Below, in pieces: positions 1 through 6,352 of a stretch of DNA of 6,694 bases. The DNA is taken from positions 1 to 6,694 of the forward strand of contig JAGCGE010000186.1 of assembly GCA_017649745.1 (NCBI GenBank), read 5' to 3'. The DNA comes from Clostridiales bacterium. Its GTDB lineage: Bacteria > Bacillota_A > Clostridia > Saccharofermentanales > Saccharofermentanaceae. Every line of letters begins with the position of its first letter. The stretch's first letter is position 1. The translations under genes were made by a program, and so were the position numbers. Below the pieces are notes generated by a model, which saw only the letters and a program-made list of their open reading frames with translations, was not told the origin of the DNA and made no database searches.

Positions 1-758
1 CTTGAAAGATGGAAGTCCATATCTGTTACGACAGCGTTTTTCTTATGATCGTATGTAAGACCATTCAGCTTAACAACTCTGTAAACCGTAAGACCGTCAC
101 CTTTCTGCTCGAAAACACAGACCAGGTCGCTTTTATCTCCGTTTCTACCCATATAAGCATTATATAGTTCGATCGAATCCCAATTGTGATCCTGACCGTC
201 GATATCTTTCAGGTATTCTGTCATGCAATATGTGATATTCCTTAAAGAATTATTCTGTGCATGAGACAACTGATTGAAGTTTTCGATATGTGTATCAGGT
301 TCCACCATCTCGACAGTTATAAGACCCTTTGGATTGTACTCGTAGGCCTTATCAGCCTTGTAATTGGAAATGCTGCTCTTTACAGTGAATATCAATCCCA
401 GGATGATAGAACCGAAGAATAAACAAACGGCAACTGCGACGATCGCGATCACGTAGCCGACCACGAATTTCTTCTTTTTCTGAGGCGTGCCGAGAGGACG
501 ATTCTGCTTCCACTCATTTACGAGTTGCTGCTTGTTTATCTCTTCCTGCTGGCGAAGCTCAGACTCATAGAGTTTTTTCTCATATATGTATTTGTCGTTT
601 AAGATCTCAGGCATAGCCTTGAGCTGCTCGAGTTCAAGATCTTCAGGGTCAAGCTGAACCATGAGTTCTGTTCCGCAGCTCTTGCAGAACAATCCCTGTG
701 CATCATTAAATTCTACGAATCCGTCACAGTTTGGACACTTAAGATGTGCTAATCTCAT
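1..758 (-). CDS. Zinc-ribbon, single-pass membrane protein (3' end outside window)
   Basis: The role is unknown. Reading leftward from ATG 758-756, 252 complete codons are open to the window edge, so the C-terminus is missing. The N-terminus is a zinc ribbon with CPNC at residues 8-11 and CKSC at 25-28. A charged, Gln/Glu-rich linker follows (about 36-97) ending in KKKK, then one transmembrane helix (about 98-126), then an outer domain. The core at about 195-246 (IELYNAYM, then DLVCVFEQKG, then VVKLNGLTYD) matches the cores of the two genes upstream, so this is the third member of a tandem family. Its ATG overlaps the preceding stop as ATGA, with GGAGGAG just upstream, which suggests translational coupling. 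The expected topology is a cytoplasmic zinc ribbon with the C-terminal domain outside. The family layout is seen directly; the function is not known. Confidence 0.85.
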   Translation of the reverse strand, partial: MRLAHLKCPNCDGFVEFNDAQGLFCKSCGTELMVQLDPEDLELEQLKAMPEILNDKYIYEKKLYESELRQQEEINKQQLVNEWKQNRPLGTPQKKKKFVVGYVIAIVAVAVCLFFGSIILGLIFTVKSSISNYKADKAYEYNPKGLITVEMVEPDTHIENFNQLSHAQNNSLRNITYCMTEYLKDIDGQDHNWDSIELYNAYMGRNGDKSDLVCVFEQKGDGLTVYRVVKLNGLTYDHKKNAVVTDMDFHLS

Positions 759-1492
759 TGCTCGTCTCCTCCTATTACCGGGATGATCTCGTATTTTGTT
801 CCGTACGAATCGACCTCTGTCATTTTCGCCTGTGTATAATCAGAATAGATACCGGAATCATGGCTTCCGTTATACATGCTCCATTCTGCTACCTTAAGGT
901 CTAAGGAAGTGTCGTCGTTGTATTTGACGTTATCCATATGAAGTGCGCAATAGCAAATGTCATCTGTATCAGGATTGGTGTATTCGTAAATAGCTACCAG
1001 ACGGTTACGAAGAGCCAGATCCTTATCTGCAGAATAGATAATGTAAAGATCCTTAAGTTCTGATGTGTAGCCGTCGAGATACGGTGCACCGAAGCTGAAT
1101 CTTTCTGTGAGTTCATTAAGTCTTGTGCCGTCGTTATCATACAGCCTCTCTTTTGAACTTACATAAGCTGTATCATCACCTTCATAAACTATAAGCTCGA
1201 TCGCTTCAGGTTCCTTTTTATTTGCTGCTTCGTAATCAACGCTCTTGTTTGCGAGAACGGATGATAATCCGGTCAAGAGTACTGTACCGAGAAGGGAAAG
1301 ACATATTGCGCCGATCACTATGCCTGCGAAGATATAGAATCTTTTAACCTTAGCCTTTGTCTGCAGTTCTTTTTGTTCTGCATTGCTTGCCTGCTCGTCG
1401 AGAAGTTCTATTAACGCAACATACTTATTCAGGTTCTTGAGTCTTTGTGCTTCAAGTCTGTCTTCTTGAGTTTTGATCTCTACTAGTTTCAT
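755..1492 (-). CDS. Single-pass membrane protein, paralogue lacking the zinc ribbon
   Basis: This is a 245-aa protein of unknown role. It begins with a charged, probably coiled-coil segment rich in Glu, Gln and Leu (residues 8-50) and has no CxxC pair there, unlike both neighbours. A transmembrane helix lies at about 52-80. The outer part has a core at about 144-205 (KDLYIIYS, then NRLVAIYEYTNP, then ALHMDNVKYND) that lines up by eye with the cores of the flanking genes. It ends in YEIIPVIGGDEQ, close to the NELIPVLGRNYR of the upstream gene. The start at 1492 lies 11 bp after the upstream stop and has AGGTGA as a modest ribosome binding site. Its TGA overlaps the next ATG. It probably acts with its two neighbours at the membrane, but this is inferred only from homology and co-transcription. 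Confidence 0.85.
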   Translation of the reverse strand: MKLVEIKTQEDRLEAQRLKNLNKYVALIELLDEQASNAEQKELQTKAKVKRFYIFAGIVIGAICLSLLGTVLLTGLSSVLANKSVDYEAANKKEPEAIELIVYEGDDTAYVSSKERLYDNDGTRLNELTERFSFGAPYLDGYTSELKDLYIIYSADKDLALRNRLVAIYEYTNPDTDDICYCALHMDNVKYNDDTSLDLKVAEWSMYNGSHDSGIYSDYTQAKMTEVDSYGTKYEIIPVIGGDEQ

Positions 1493-1503
1493 AACTTCAC
1501 CTG

Positions 1504-2328
1504 TTAATCCTTATTTGTATACAATGCTTCAACACGATAGTTTCTTCCTAGGACAGGGATCAATTCATTGAATGCTCTGTCTTCCGTCTCGAAGCTCGTT
1601 CCGACAAGTGTATCGCTCATTGCGATCTTGTCTCCTATCAGATCATCAGAGGTTACTTTATTATCCTCTTTCTGTATGTTGTTGATGCATACGACTCGGA
1701 TCAGTTCTCCATCCATATTGTCAGAACCGAATGTTCCTTTGACCTTATAGAAAAGAAGAAGACTGTTGTGATCCGGAGTTGTTGATATAGGCATAGCAAG
1801 GTAGATGTTCAAAAGCTCGGCACTCTCCAATTTGTAATTGCCGTCATCTGAATTCAGTACTAGTTCCTCGCTGTCCTTTTTTACCTTATCGAGATCTTCT
1901 ATGTTATTGATGCTGAAGGTCAGGTTGGTGATGTTTTCTGTGGACTTATCCATTCTCTTTGATGCGGTGAACACCGGCATGACATTCGTGAAGAAAATAA
2001 GTCCGCCGAAGATCAGGATGAAGAAAGCGATGAAACCGAATATGAGAAGTTTGCTTATCCTTGAACCTCGCTTCCAGTTGTCGGCTTCCTGCTGCTTTCT
2101 TGCAGCGCTTTGTCCTGATAGAACGACCTTATCCTGATTTAACTGTCGTCCGAGATCTTCAGCCTGTTTTTGAAGCTGTGGCTGAGCGGCTCTCTTTTCG
2201 GCTTCGACTTCCTGTCTGTTCAAGTCCGGTGCGTAGGAGGTACCGCAACTCTCGCAGTAGTATTTGCCATCGGATTCGAGTATGATCTTGCCGCCACAGT
2301 TAGGGCAGTCGCCATAGTACTGTCTCAT
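1504..2328 (-). CDS. Zinc-ribbon, single-pass membrane protein (first gene of minus-strand operon)
   Basis: This is a 274-aa protein of unknown role. The N-terminal zinc ribbon has CPNC at residues 8-11 and CESC at 25-28. A charged, Gln/Lys/Arg-rich linker covers about 36-90, a transmembrane helix about 92-114, and an outer domain the rest. The core at about 169-224 (AELLNIYLAMP, then NSLLLFYKVKG, then IRVVCINNIQ) is shared with the two genes downstream, and the end (NELIPVLGRNYR) resembles the end of the 245-aa neighbour. The start at 2328 is preceded by AGGAAGGAG, a good ribosome binding site. It is the promoter-proximal gene of the minus-strand run, and its promoter must lie in the intergenic region to the right. 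Zinc-ribbon plus one-helix proteins are common in Clostridia and mostly uncharacterised. Confidence 0.88.
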   Translation of the reverse strand: MRQYYGDCPNCGGKIILESDGKYYCESCGTSYAPDLNRQEVEAEKRAAQPQLQKQAEDLGRQLNQDKVVLSGQSAARKQQEADNWKRGSRISKLLIFGFIAFFILIFGGLIFFTNVMPVFTASKRMDKSTENITNLTFSINNIEDLDKVKKDSEELVLNSDDGNYKLESAELLNIYLAMPISTTPDHNSLLLFYKVKGTFGSDNMDGELIRVVCINNIQKEDNKVTSDDLIGDKIAMSDTLVGTSFETEDRAFNELIPVLGRNYRVEALYTNKD

Positions 2329-2403
2329 ATCTTATTCTCCTTCCTCAAACAACCTGATTAGATTTTATCATTAAAGGTCCTGAGAAATAAGTCTGTCCCA
2401 AAC

Positions 2404-2437
2404 TGCAATAATGCAAGTTAAATTGCATATTTATGCA
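2404..2437. promoter_or_regulatory. TGCA-rich dyad, possible operator or cruciform
   Basis: Four TGCA cores occur in 34 bp (2404, 2412, 2424, 2434). ATGCAA (2411-2416) and TTGCAT (2423-2428) form a perfect 6-bp inverted repeat with a 6-bp gap. The 12-bp stretch TTTATGCATAAA at 2430-2441 is itself a perfect palindrome. The site lies 76 bp or more upstream of the minus-strand operon, so it may be a binding site for a regulator of that operon. The repeats are seen directly; the role is inferred. Confidence 0.35.
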
Positions 2438-2617
2438 TAAAAGTGAATGATGCTACGGCAGGAAATATGGGACATATTAAATAATTTAATACCACTAAAT
2501 ACATCTGAATGAGCTTTGGTGCCTGGTGCTTGAAAACCGCAATCTGATCAATTTAAAGTTTCATTTTTGGGATTCTCTTCTCCAGGAAAAAATGTCAATG
2601 AAAATTGTCATAAATCG

Positions 2618-2646
2618 TTGACAGTCTGTTTTTTTATGTTTAAAAT
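2618..2646 (+). promoter_or_regulatory. Sigma-A-type promoter of the TetR/acyltransferase operon
   Basis: A perfect -35 box TTGACA (2618-2623) is followed by exactly 17 bp and a -10 box TAAAAT (2641-2646, five of six consensus bases). Transcription would start near 2652-2654, about 32 bp before the TetR start codon. The -10 box overlaps the first of two palindromes, so repressor binding there would block polymerase. Confidence 0.85.
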
Positions 2647-2670
2647 AACATTGTTATATAACTTAGTTAT
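2645..2670. promoter_or_regulatory. Two adjacent 13-bp palindromes, probable TetR operator
   Basis: ATAACA-T-TGTTAT (2645-2657) and ATAACT-T-AGTTAT (2658-2670) are perfect 6+1+6 inverted repeats placed end to end. The junction also reads GTTATATAAC (2653-2662), a third perfect palindrome, so four ATAAC half-sites are arrayed in 26 bp. They cover the end of the -10 box, the likely transcription start and the 5' leader up to the ribosome binding site. TetR-family repressors usually bind such dyads next to their own gene, so autorepression is the natural inference. Confidence 0.7.
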
Positions 2671-2684
2671 CTAAGGAGGAATTT

Positions 2685-3230
2685 ATGCCGCCGCAAGTCA
2701 AGGTTCCTAAGGAAGCAATAGTTGATAAAGCTTTCGAACTGACGAGAGAATATGGCTTTGAGAAAGTCACTGCTCGTATGCTTGCAGGAGAGCTTAAATG
2801 TTCCACTCAGCCGGTGTTCCATGTTTTCAAGAATATGGATGAGCTAAAGGGCGAGGTTTATAAGAAGACTCAGGATTATTTCGAACACTATATGCTTAGG
2901 AAACCAGCGGATAAATCTACGCCGTATTTTCTGAGCATGGGGCTTAAATATATTGAACTAGCGCAGAAAGAGAAGAACCTTTTCAGGCTCTTAAGCATGT
3001 CCGACAGCGGGACCAGGCTTAAGAGCTTTTATGATCTGGCGAATAACATACCGGTGCCTATAGAACCGGAGGTGTTCGTTAAGACCTGGATCTTTACGCA
3101 TGGTATAGCGACTTTGGTCTCGACGAACACGACAAAGATACCTCAAAAAGAGATTAAAAAAATGCTCACAGAAGCAAGCACAAGTTTTTATATGTACTAC
3201 AAAGACAGCGATAAGGAGGGAAGCAGATGA
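2685..3230 (+). CDS. TetR/AcrR-family transcriptional regulator with WHG-type C-terminal domain
   Basis: This 181-aa protein has the usual TetR length and layout. Residues about 9-55 form the DNA-binding domain: the AIVDKAFELTREYGFEKVTAR helices, then a recognition region (LAGELKCSTQPVFHVFKNMDEL, 33-54) with the family's pattern of a short helix before the aromatic-rich end. The C-terminal ligand/dimer domain carries W135 and H139-G140 in KTWIFTHGIATL, like the WHG-type TetR C-terminal domains. ATG 2685 is set by AAGGAGGA at 2673-2680. It is the first gene of the plus-strand operon, and its TGA overlaps the next ATG. Given the palindromes across its promoter, it probably represses its own operon and is released by a small ligand, perhaps a substrate or product of the acyltransferase. 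The ligand is not known. Confidence 0.9.
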   Translation: MPPQVKVPKEAIVDKAFELTREYGFEKVTARMLAGELKCSTQPVFHVFKNMDELKGEVYKKTQDYFEHYMLRKPADKSTPYFLSMGLKYIELAQKEKNLFRLLSMSDSGTRLKSFYDLANNIPVPIEPEVFVKTWIFTHGIATLVSTNTTKIPQKEIKKMLTEASTSFYMYYKDSDKEGSR

Positions 3231-3511
3231 ACAACACAGAGATCAACAACAAGAAAGTGTCTAAGTACAAATTGAACATGCTCGAGCCGGGTGTTATTAT
3301 GATTAAGATCATCGGTATATTAGCTGCCGTGAGTCTGTTGTTCTGGGCTTTCGAATGGAATATGCTGTCACTGATAGTATTAGCTGTCGCGGGCGGTGTT
3401 TTCCTTCTTCTGATGGTTCTTCTTATTATTGAAGCATATCAGGATAACTGCCTTGATCAGCTGTTTATAGTAAGAGAAGAAGAGGATATTGAAGAGGATT
3501 ATGGATTCTGA
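3227..3511 (+). CDS. Small two-helix membrane protein in TetR operon
   Basis: I do not recognise this 94-aa protein. It has a polar, Asn/Lys-rich N-terminus (residues 1-20), two hydrophobic segments (about 24-41 and 47-69) separated by a short turn with FEWN, and an acidic tail (EEEDIEEDYGF). A hairpin topology with both ends in the cytoplasm is likely. ATG 3227 overlaps the regulator stop as ATGA and has AAGGAGGG at 3213-3220. Its last codons overlap the start of the acyltransferase. This tight packing argues for coupled translation and a shared process, for example placing the acyltransferase at the membrane. That role is a guess from context. Confidence 0.75.
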   Translation: MNNTEINNKKVSKYKLNMLEPGVIMIKIIGILAAVSLLFWAFEWNMLSLIVLAVAGGVFLLLMVLLIIEAYQDNCLDQLFIVREEEDIEEDYGF

Positions 3512-4706
3512 AAAGAAATATGTCTTTACCGAGAGAGCTCACTACATGTGTCCCAATATGCATTTTGGGATCATCGCGAGCATCAAACGTGTTTTCTATA
3601 AGGATAAGATCGTGGAGGGATTAAAGGCCCTTCAGGAAGCACATCCTTTTTTGAAGAGCGTTATCATGGAGGAGATCGGAAACGGTAAGATATATTATCA
3701 GGAATCAGAGATCGAGATACCTTTTACAGTAAGCGAGAATAGCTGGCAATTTGATTATGACAGGATCGCTCTTGAAGGATGGAATGTTAAAAAGGACTGC
3801 CTTCTTAAAGTATATGCTTATCCGCGCGCCGGAATGTTCGATATACTTTTTGTAAGTCATCATCTTTTGTGTGACGGCAGGGGTCTTTTGCAGCTCGTTG
3901 ATGAGTTTACCGATTATTACGAGAAGGGAAAGAAACCTGATCGTGTTGAGGAGAAACTTATAAGCGGACTTAGCGATCTTCCGCCAAAGAGCGATCTTTC
4001 GTTTACGTCAAAGTCGGTTATAAAGAGCGCTAACAAGAAGTGGAGGAAAGAAGGAAAGATCGTAAGTTATGACGATTATCTTCTTTTCGAAAAGAGTTAT
4101 AACAAAGCACACACCTTTAATCGTAAGACCGTCGAGGTTCAGGGTGGTGAACTTGATAAGATCGTTAAGACATGTAAGGACAGCGGAGTGTCGGTAAATG
4201 ATTATCTGATCGCAAAGATGATGATCGAAGAAAAGACGAATAAGGTGATCATTGCCGAAGATATCAGAAACAAGATAAAGAACTACAATAAGGGCGCCAT
4301 GGGAAACTATGCGACGGCCTTTAGTGTTGTTGTTAAAAAGAAATCGAACGATATTGTAGCTGTTTCGAAACAGGTCTCTGCTGTGATAAAAAAGATAATC
4401 AGCAATCCACAACAGGAGATGCTCGTTCTAGCTTGTTATATTAATATGAATCCGGATCTTCTGGATGCAGTTCCGATAAGCACGCTTGGAAACTTCAGCA
4501 GCAATGCGGGTCTGTTTGTCGGAAGCAAGATGTTCGGATATGAGAAAAGGGAAGGTCATTGTATAACTAATCTCGGAAAGATCGAGAATAGTATAATAAC
4601 TAAAGCGACTTTTATACCGCCTGCTTCACCTGCGAATAAAAAAGCGTGGGGAGTACTGACGGTAAATGATAATATGAGTATCTGCGAATTGACTTCAAAG
4701 GGCTGA
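3501..4706 (+). CDS. Acyltransferase of the CoA-dependent acyltransferase/condensation-domain superfamily
   Basis: This 401-aa protein carries the superfamily's active-site motif HHLLCDGRG at residues 120-128 (H121 the likely catalytic base, D125 structural). Other matching landmarks are VSVNDYLIAKMM (230-241, the conserved NDxL helix), AEDIRNKI (252-259), GNY (268-270) and TNLG (356-359). Such enzymes join an acyl group from CoA or a carrier to an alcohol or amine; alcohol acetyltransferases, PapA-like and NRPS condensation proteins belong here. No signal peptide or membrane helix is seen, so it is cytoplasmic. I chose ATG 3501, which overlaps the previous gene and follows GAGG at 3494-3497 at a short 3-nt spacing. 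An in-frame TTG at 3489 would add four residues. The C-terminus looks short for the family (see findings). The substrate is unknown, and no NRPS carrier domain lies nearby. Confidence 0.82.
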   Translation: MDSEKKYVFTERAHYMCPNMHFGIIASIKRVFYKDKIVEGLKALQEAHPFLKSVIMEEIGNGKIYYQESEIEIPFTVSENSWQFDYDRIALEGWNVKKDCLLKVYAYPRAGMFDILFVSHHLLCDGRGLLQLVDEFTDYYEKGKKPDRVEEKLISGLSDLPPKSDLSFTSKSVIKSANKKWRKEGKIVSYDDYLLFEKSYNKAHTFNRKTVEVQGGELDKIVKTCKDSGVSVNDYLIAKMMIEEKTNKVIIAEDIRNKIKNYNKGAMGNYATAFSVVVKKKSNDIVAVSKQVSAVIKKIISNPQQEMLVLACYINMNPDLLDAVPISTLGNFSSNAGLFVGSKMFGYEKREGHCITNLGKIENSIITKATFIPPASPANKKAWGVLTVNDNMSICELTSKG

Positions 4707-4737
4707 GTGGATACTTTTCGGAAAGGTGTATAGATAT

Positions 4738-6222
4738 ATGAAAAAGATAAAGACAGTGGCTGTTATCCTTATGACAGCGATCGTGATGGCGGCTTGCAGT
4801 ACTGAACGAGATGATATCAAGGTCCGAAGCGGATCTGCCGGAAATAATGAGACTGAAGAGACAGAAACGACAGTCGCTGACGATGATGATCTCGAAGAAC
4901 TTCAGATCTATGAGGAAGAACTCGGAAACGCAGAAAAACCTGAGACGATCAAGGTGGAACTGATCGGAAAGAGTATATATGATATCAGAGATCTCGTAAC
5001 TATCGATGACATCTATAAGGTGGATTATCTGACGAGCGGAGTTGTAGGTCTTATCGGCTCACCTGTCGAGATAGACTATACGGATCTTTCTGATGTCAGC
5101 ATCAGATTTACATATGATCCTAATGAACTTAGAGGAATTCCGGAGAAAAATCTCATAGTCCTGCACGAAAATGATCAGTTTTATGATACTGTTGAGGGCT
5201 CTGTTCTGGATGTGAATGAACATACCGTTACTGCTCCTGTAGAGGAACCGGGCATATATCTCCTGGTAGATGCTTATCAGTGGTACAGCTGCTGGGGTAT
5301 TGATGTCTCTGATTATGAATACGATATAGACAAGACTCAATTTGAGTCCGACTGGGAGAGAGAGGTCGATACAGGTGACATCATGGAATTGGCCGACAAA
5401 GAATGGGGCAGGGATAACTATCCTGATTACCATGTATCGACGGCAGAGGAACTCGCATCAGTCGTATATTATGTTAATGCGATAGGTGGTGATCAAGGCG
5501 GTTTTCAAGATGTTTATATAACTCTTGAAGATGATATAGATATCTCAGGATATGTGTGGGCGCCTTTGGGCTGGTACGGAGCATCATCAAATTCCAATGA
5601 ATTTAGGGGTGTCGTTGACGGTCAGGGACATACGATCAACGGATTGACTCTCGACCGCGGCTATGAGGATACCGGTTTTCTCGGATACGGAAGTGGTATA
5701 GAAGTCAAAGATATCAATTTTACCAATGCAAATGTAACATCAGGAGGCTGCGTCGGTATTGTCGGAGGAGAACTGTATGGAACATCAGTTTGGGAGAATG
5801 TATCTGTTGAAGGAAAGATCTATGCCGACGAGCGTTATGATCACGGTGCCATTATCGGAAGAGAAGGCGGTATAACTTTTGTTAATTGTAAGACTGAAGT
5901 GACGATAAATGACGAGCCTTTCCAGTACTATTCGTATCGCGATATGAAGACAAAGACTACAGAAGTTGAAGAGACGTTTACGTTGACACTTAATGATGAT
6001 TATTCAATAACCCGTGACGAACATGACGGATTCGATAATCTCACATGGCATATAGAACATAACGGAGTTCAGGTCTTAAGACGAGGTGCTGAAGATGAAC
6101 TTACTCTCAGTACACAATATGCATGGATAGACGGAAGTTCCGGCAGCCACACAATATATCTTGTTGCTTATAAAGATGACTTCTATGTTCGTGTAAGTAA
6201 CATCATTGAATACGAGCAATAA
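4738..6222 (+). CDS. Lipoprotein with beta-helix (GLUG-like) and Ig-like C-terminal domains
   Basis: This 494-aa protein is probably lipid-anchored outside the membrane. Residues 1-20 are a signal with KK, a hydrophobic stretch and the lipobox-like VMAAC, with C20 as the anchor. An acidic, Thr/Glu-rich linker covers about 21-70. A beta module lies at about 71-187 (VVGLIGSPVEI, then IRFTYDPNEL, then VTAPVEEPGIYLLVD), a pattern I recall just before von Willebrand A domains in clostridial surface proteins, though no such domain follows here. Residues about 232-390 look like a right-handed beta-helix of the GLUG/pectate-lyase type (YVWAPLGW, FRGVVDGQGHTINGLTL, GFLGYGSGIEVKDINF). The end (about 412-494) looks Ig-like, closing with VSNIIEYEQ. 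No catalytic residues are obvious, so binding is more likely than catalysis. ATG 4738 is 9 nt after AAGGTG (4723-4728). It lies 31 bp after the acyltransferase stop. Confidence 0.82.
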   Translation: MKKIKTVAVILMTAIVMAACSTERDDIKVRSGSAGNNETEETETTVADDDDLEELQIYEEELGNAEKPETIKVELIGKSIYDIRDLVTIDDIYKVDYLTSGVVGLIGSPVEIDYTDLSDVSIRFTYDPNELRGIPEKNLIVLHENDQFYDTVEGSVLDVNEHTVTAPVEEPGIYLLVDAYQWYSCWGIDVSDYEYDIDKTQFESDWEREVDTGDIMELADKEWGRDNYPDYHVSTAEELASVVYYVNAIGGDQGGFQDVYITLEDDIDISGYVWAPLGWYGASSNSNEFRGVVDGQGHTINGLTLDRGYEDTGFLGYGSGIEVKDINFTNANVTSGGCVGIVGGELYGTSVWENVSVEGKIYADERYDHGAIIGREGGITFVNCKTEVTINDEPFQYYSYRDMKTKTTEVEETFTLTLNDDYSITRDEHDGFDNLTWHIEHNGVQVLRRGAEDELTLSTQYAWIDGSSGSHTIYLVAYKDDFYVRVSNIIEYEQ

Positions 6223-6256
6223 TGCTCGAAAATAATGAGACATTTCGTGTCTCATT
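6213..6256 (+). terminator. Two hairpins at the operon end, possible terminator
   Basis: CGAGCA (6213-6218) pairs with TGCTCG (6223-6228) across a 4-nt loop that includes the stop codon of the lipoprotein gene. A second, stronger stem AATGAGACA (6234-6242) pairs perfectly with TGTCTCATT (6248-6256) around a TTTCG loop. A long T run does not follow directly, so a classic Rho-independent terminator is not certain. A T-rich segment lies only at about 6272-6284. The hairpins may instead protect the 3' end of the mRNA. Confidence 0.5.
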
Positions 6257-6352
6257 GCGTGATATCAGGCGTTTGCTCGTTTTGTGTCCTTTAACTCATT
6301 AAGCGTTGGAACTATCCTCGAGACATAACAAATCGAGAGGAGAACATCCAAA

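Larger units (their letters stand above)
2329..2684. other. Divergent intergenic region between the two operons
   Basis: This 356-bp AT-rich stretch has no convincing gene. It must carry promoters for both directions. The plus-strand promoter is clear (see 2618-2646). For the minus strand only a weak candidate is visible: TAAAAT at 2367-2362 with a poor -35 (TTATTT, 2390-2385). A TGCA-rich dyad lies at 2404-2437, flanked by TGTCCCA (2394-2400) and its inverse TGGGACA (2468-2474). A 21-codon open frame at 2447-2512 has no ribosome binding site. Nothing recognisable was seen in about 2513-2590. Confidence 0.7.

Noticed and set aside
1568..2361. Several overlapping plus-strand open frames opposite the 274-aa zinc-ribbon gene
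   Set aside because: Low-complexity Ser/Leu-rich translations with no domain; the minus-strand gene has CxxC motifs, a helix and a good ribosome binding site.
3489..3500. TTG start for the acyltransferase, adding MKRI
   Set aside because: ATG 3501 is a better codon, has its own GAGG, and gives a typical overlapping junction.
4008..4412. 134-codon minus-strand open frame inside the acyltransferase gene
   Set aside because: It lies antisense to a gene with clear family motifs, has no recognisable domain, and is best explained as a shadow of the coding strand.
4726..4737. GTG start for the lipoprotein, adding MYRY
   Set aside because: ATG 4738 gives a standard MKK lipoprotein signal and sits at a proper distance from AAGGTG, which itself overlaps the GTG.
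5059..5433. 124-codon minus-strand open frame inside the lipoprotein gene
   Set aside because: It is antisense to a well-supported CDS, lacks any family signature and has no supporting context.
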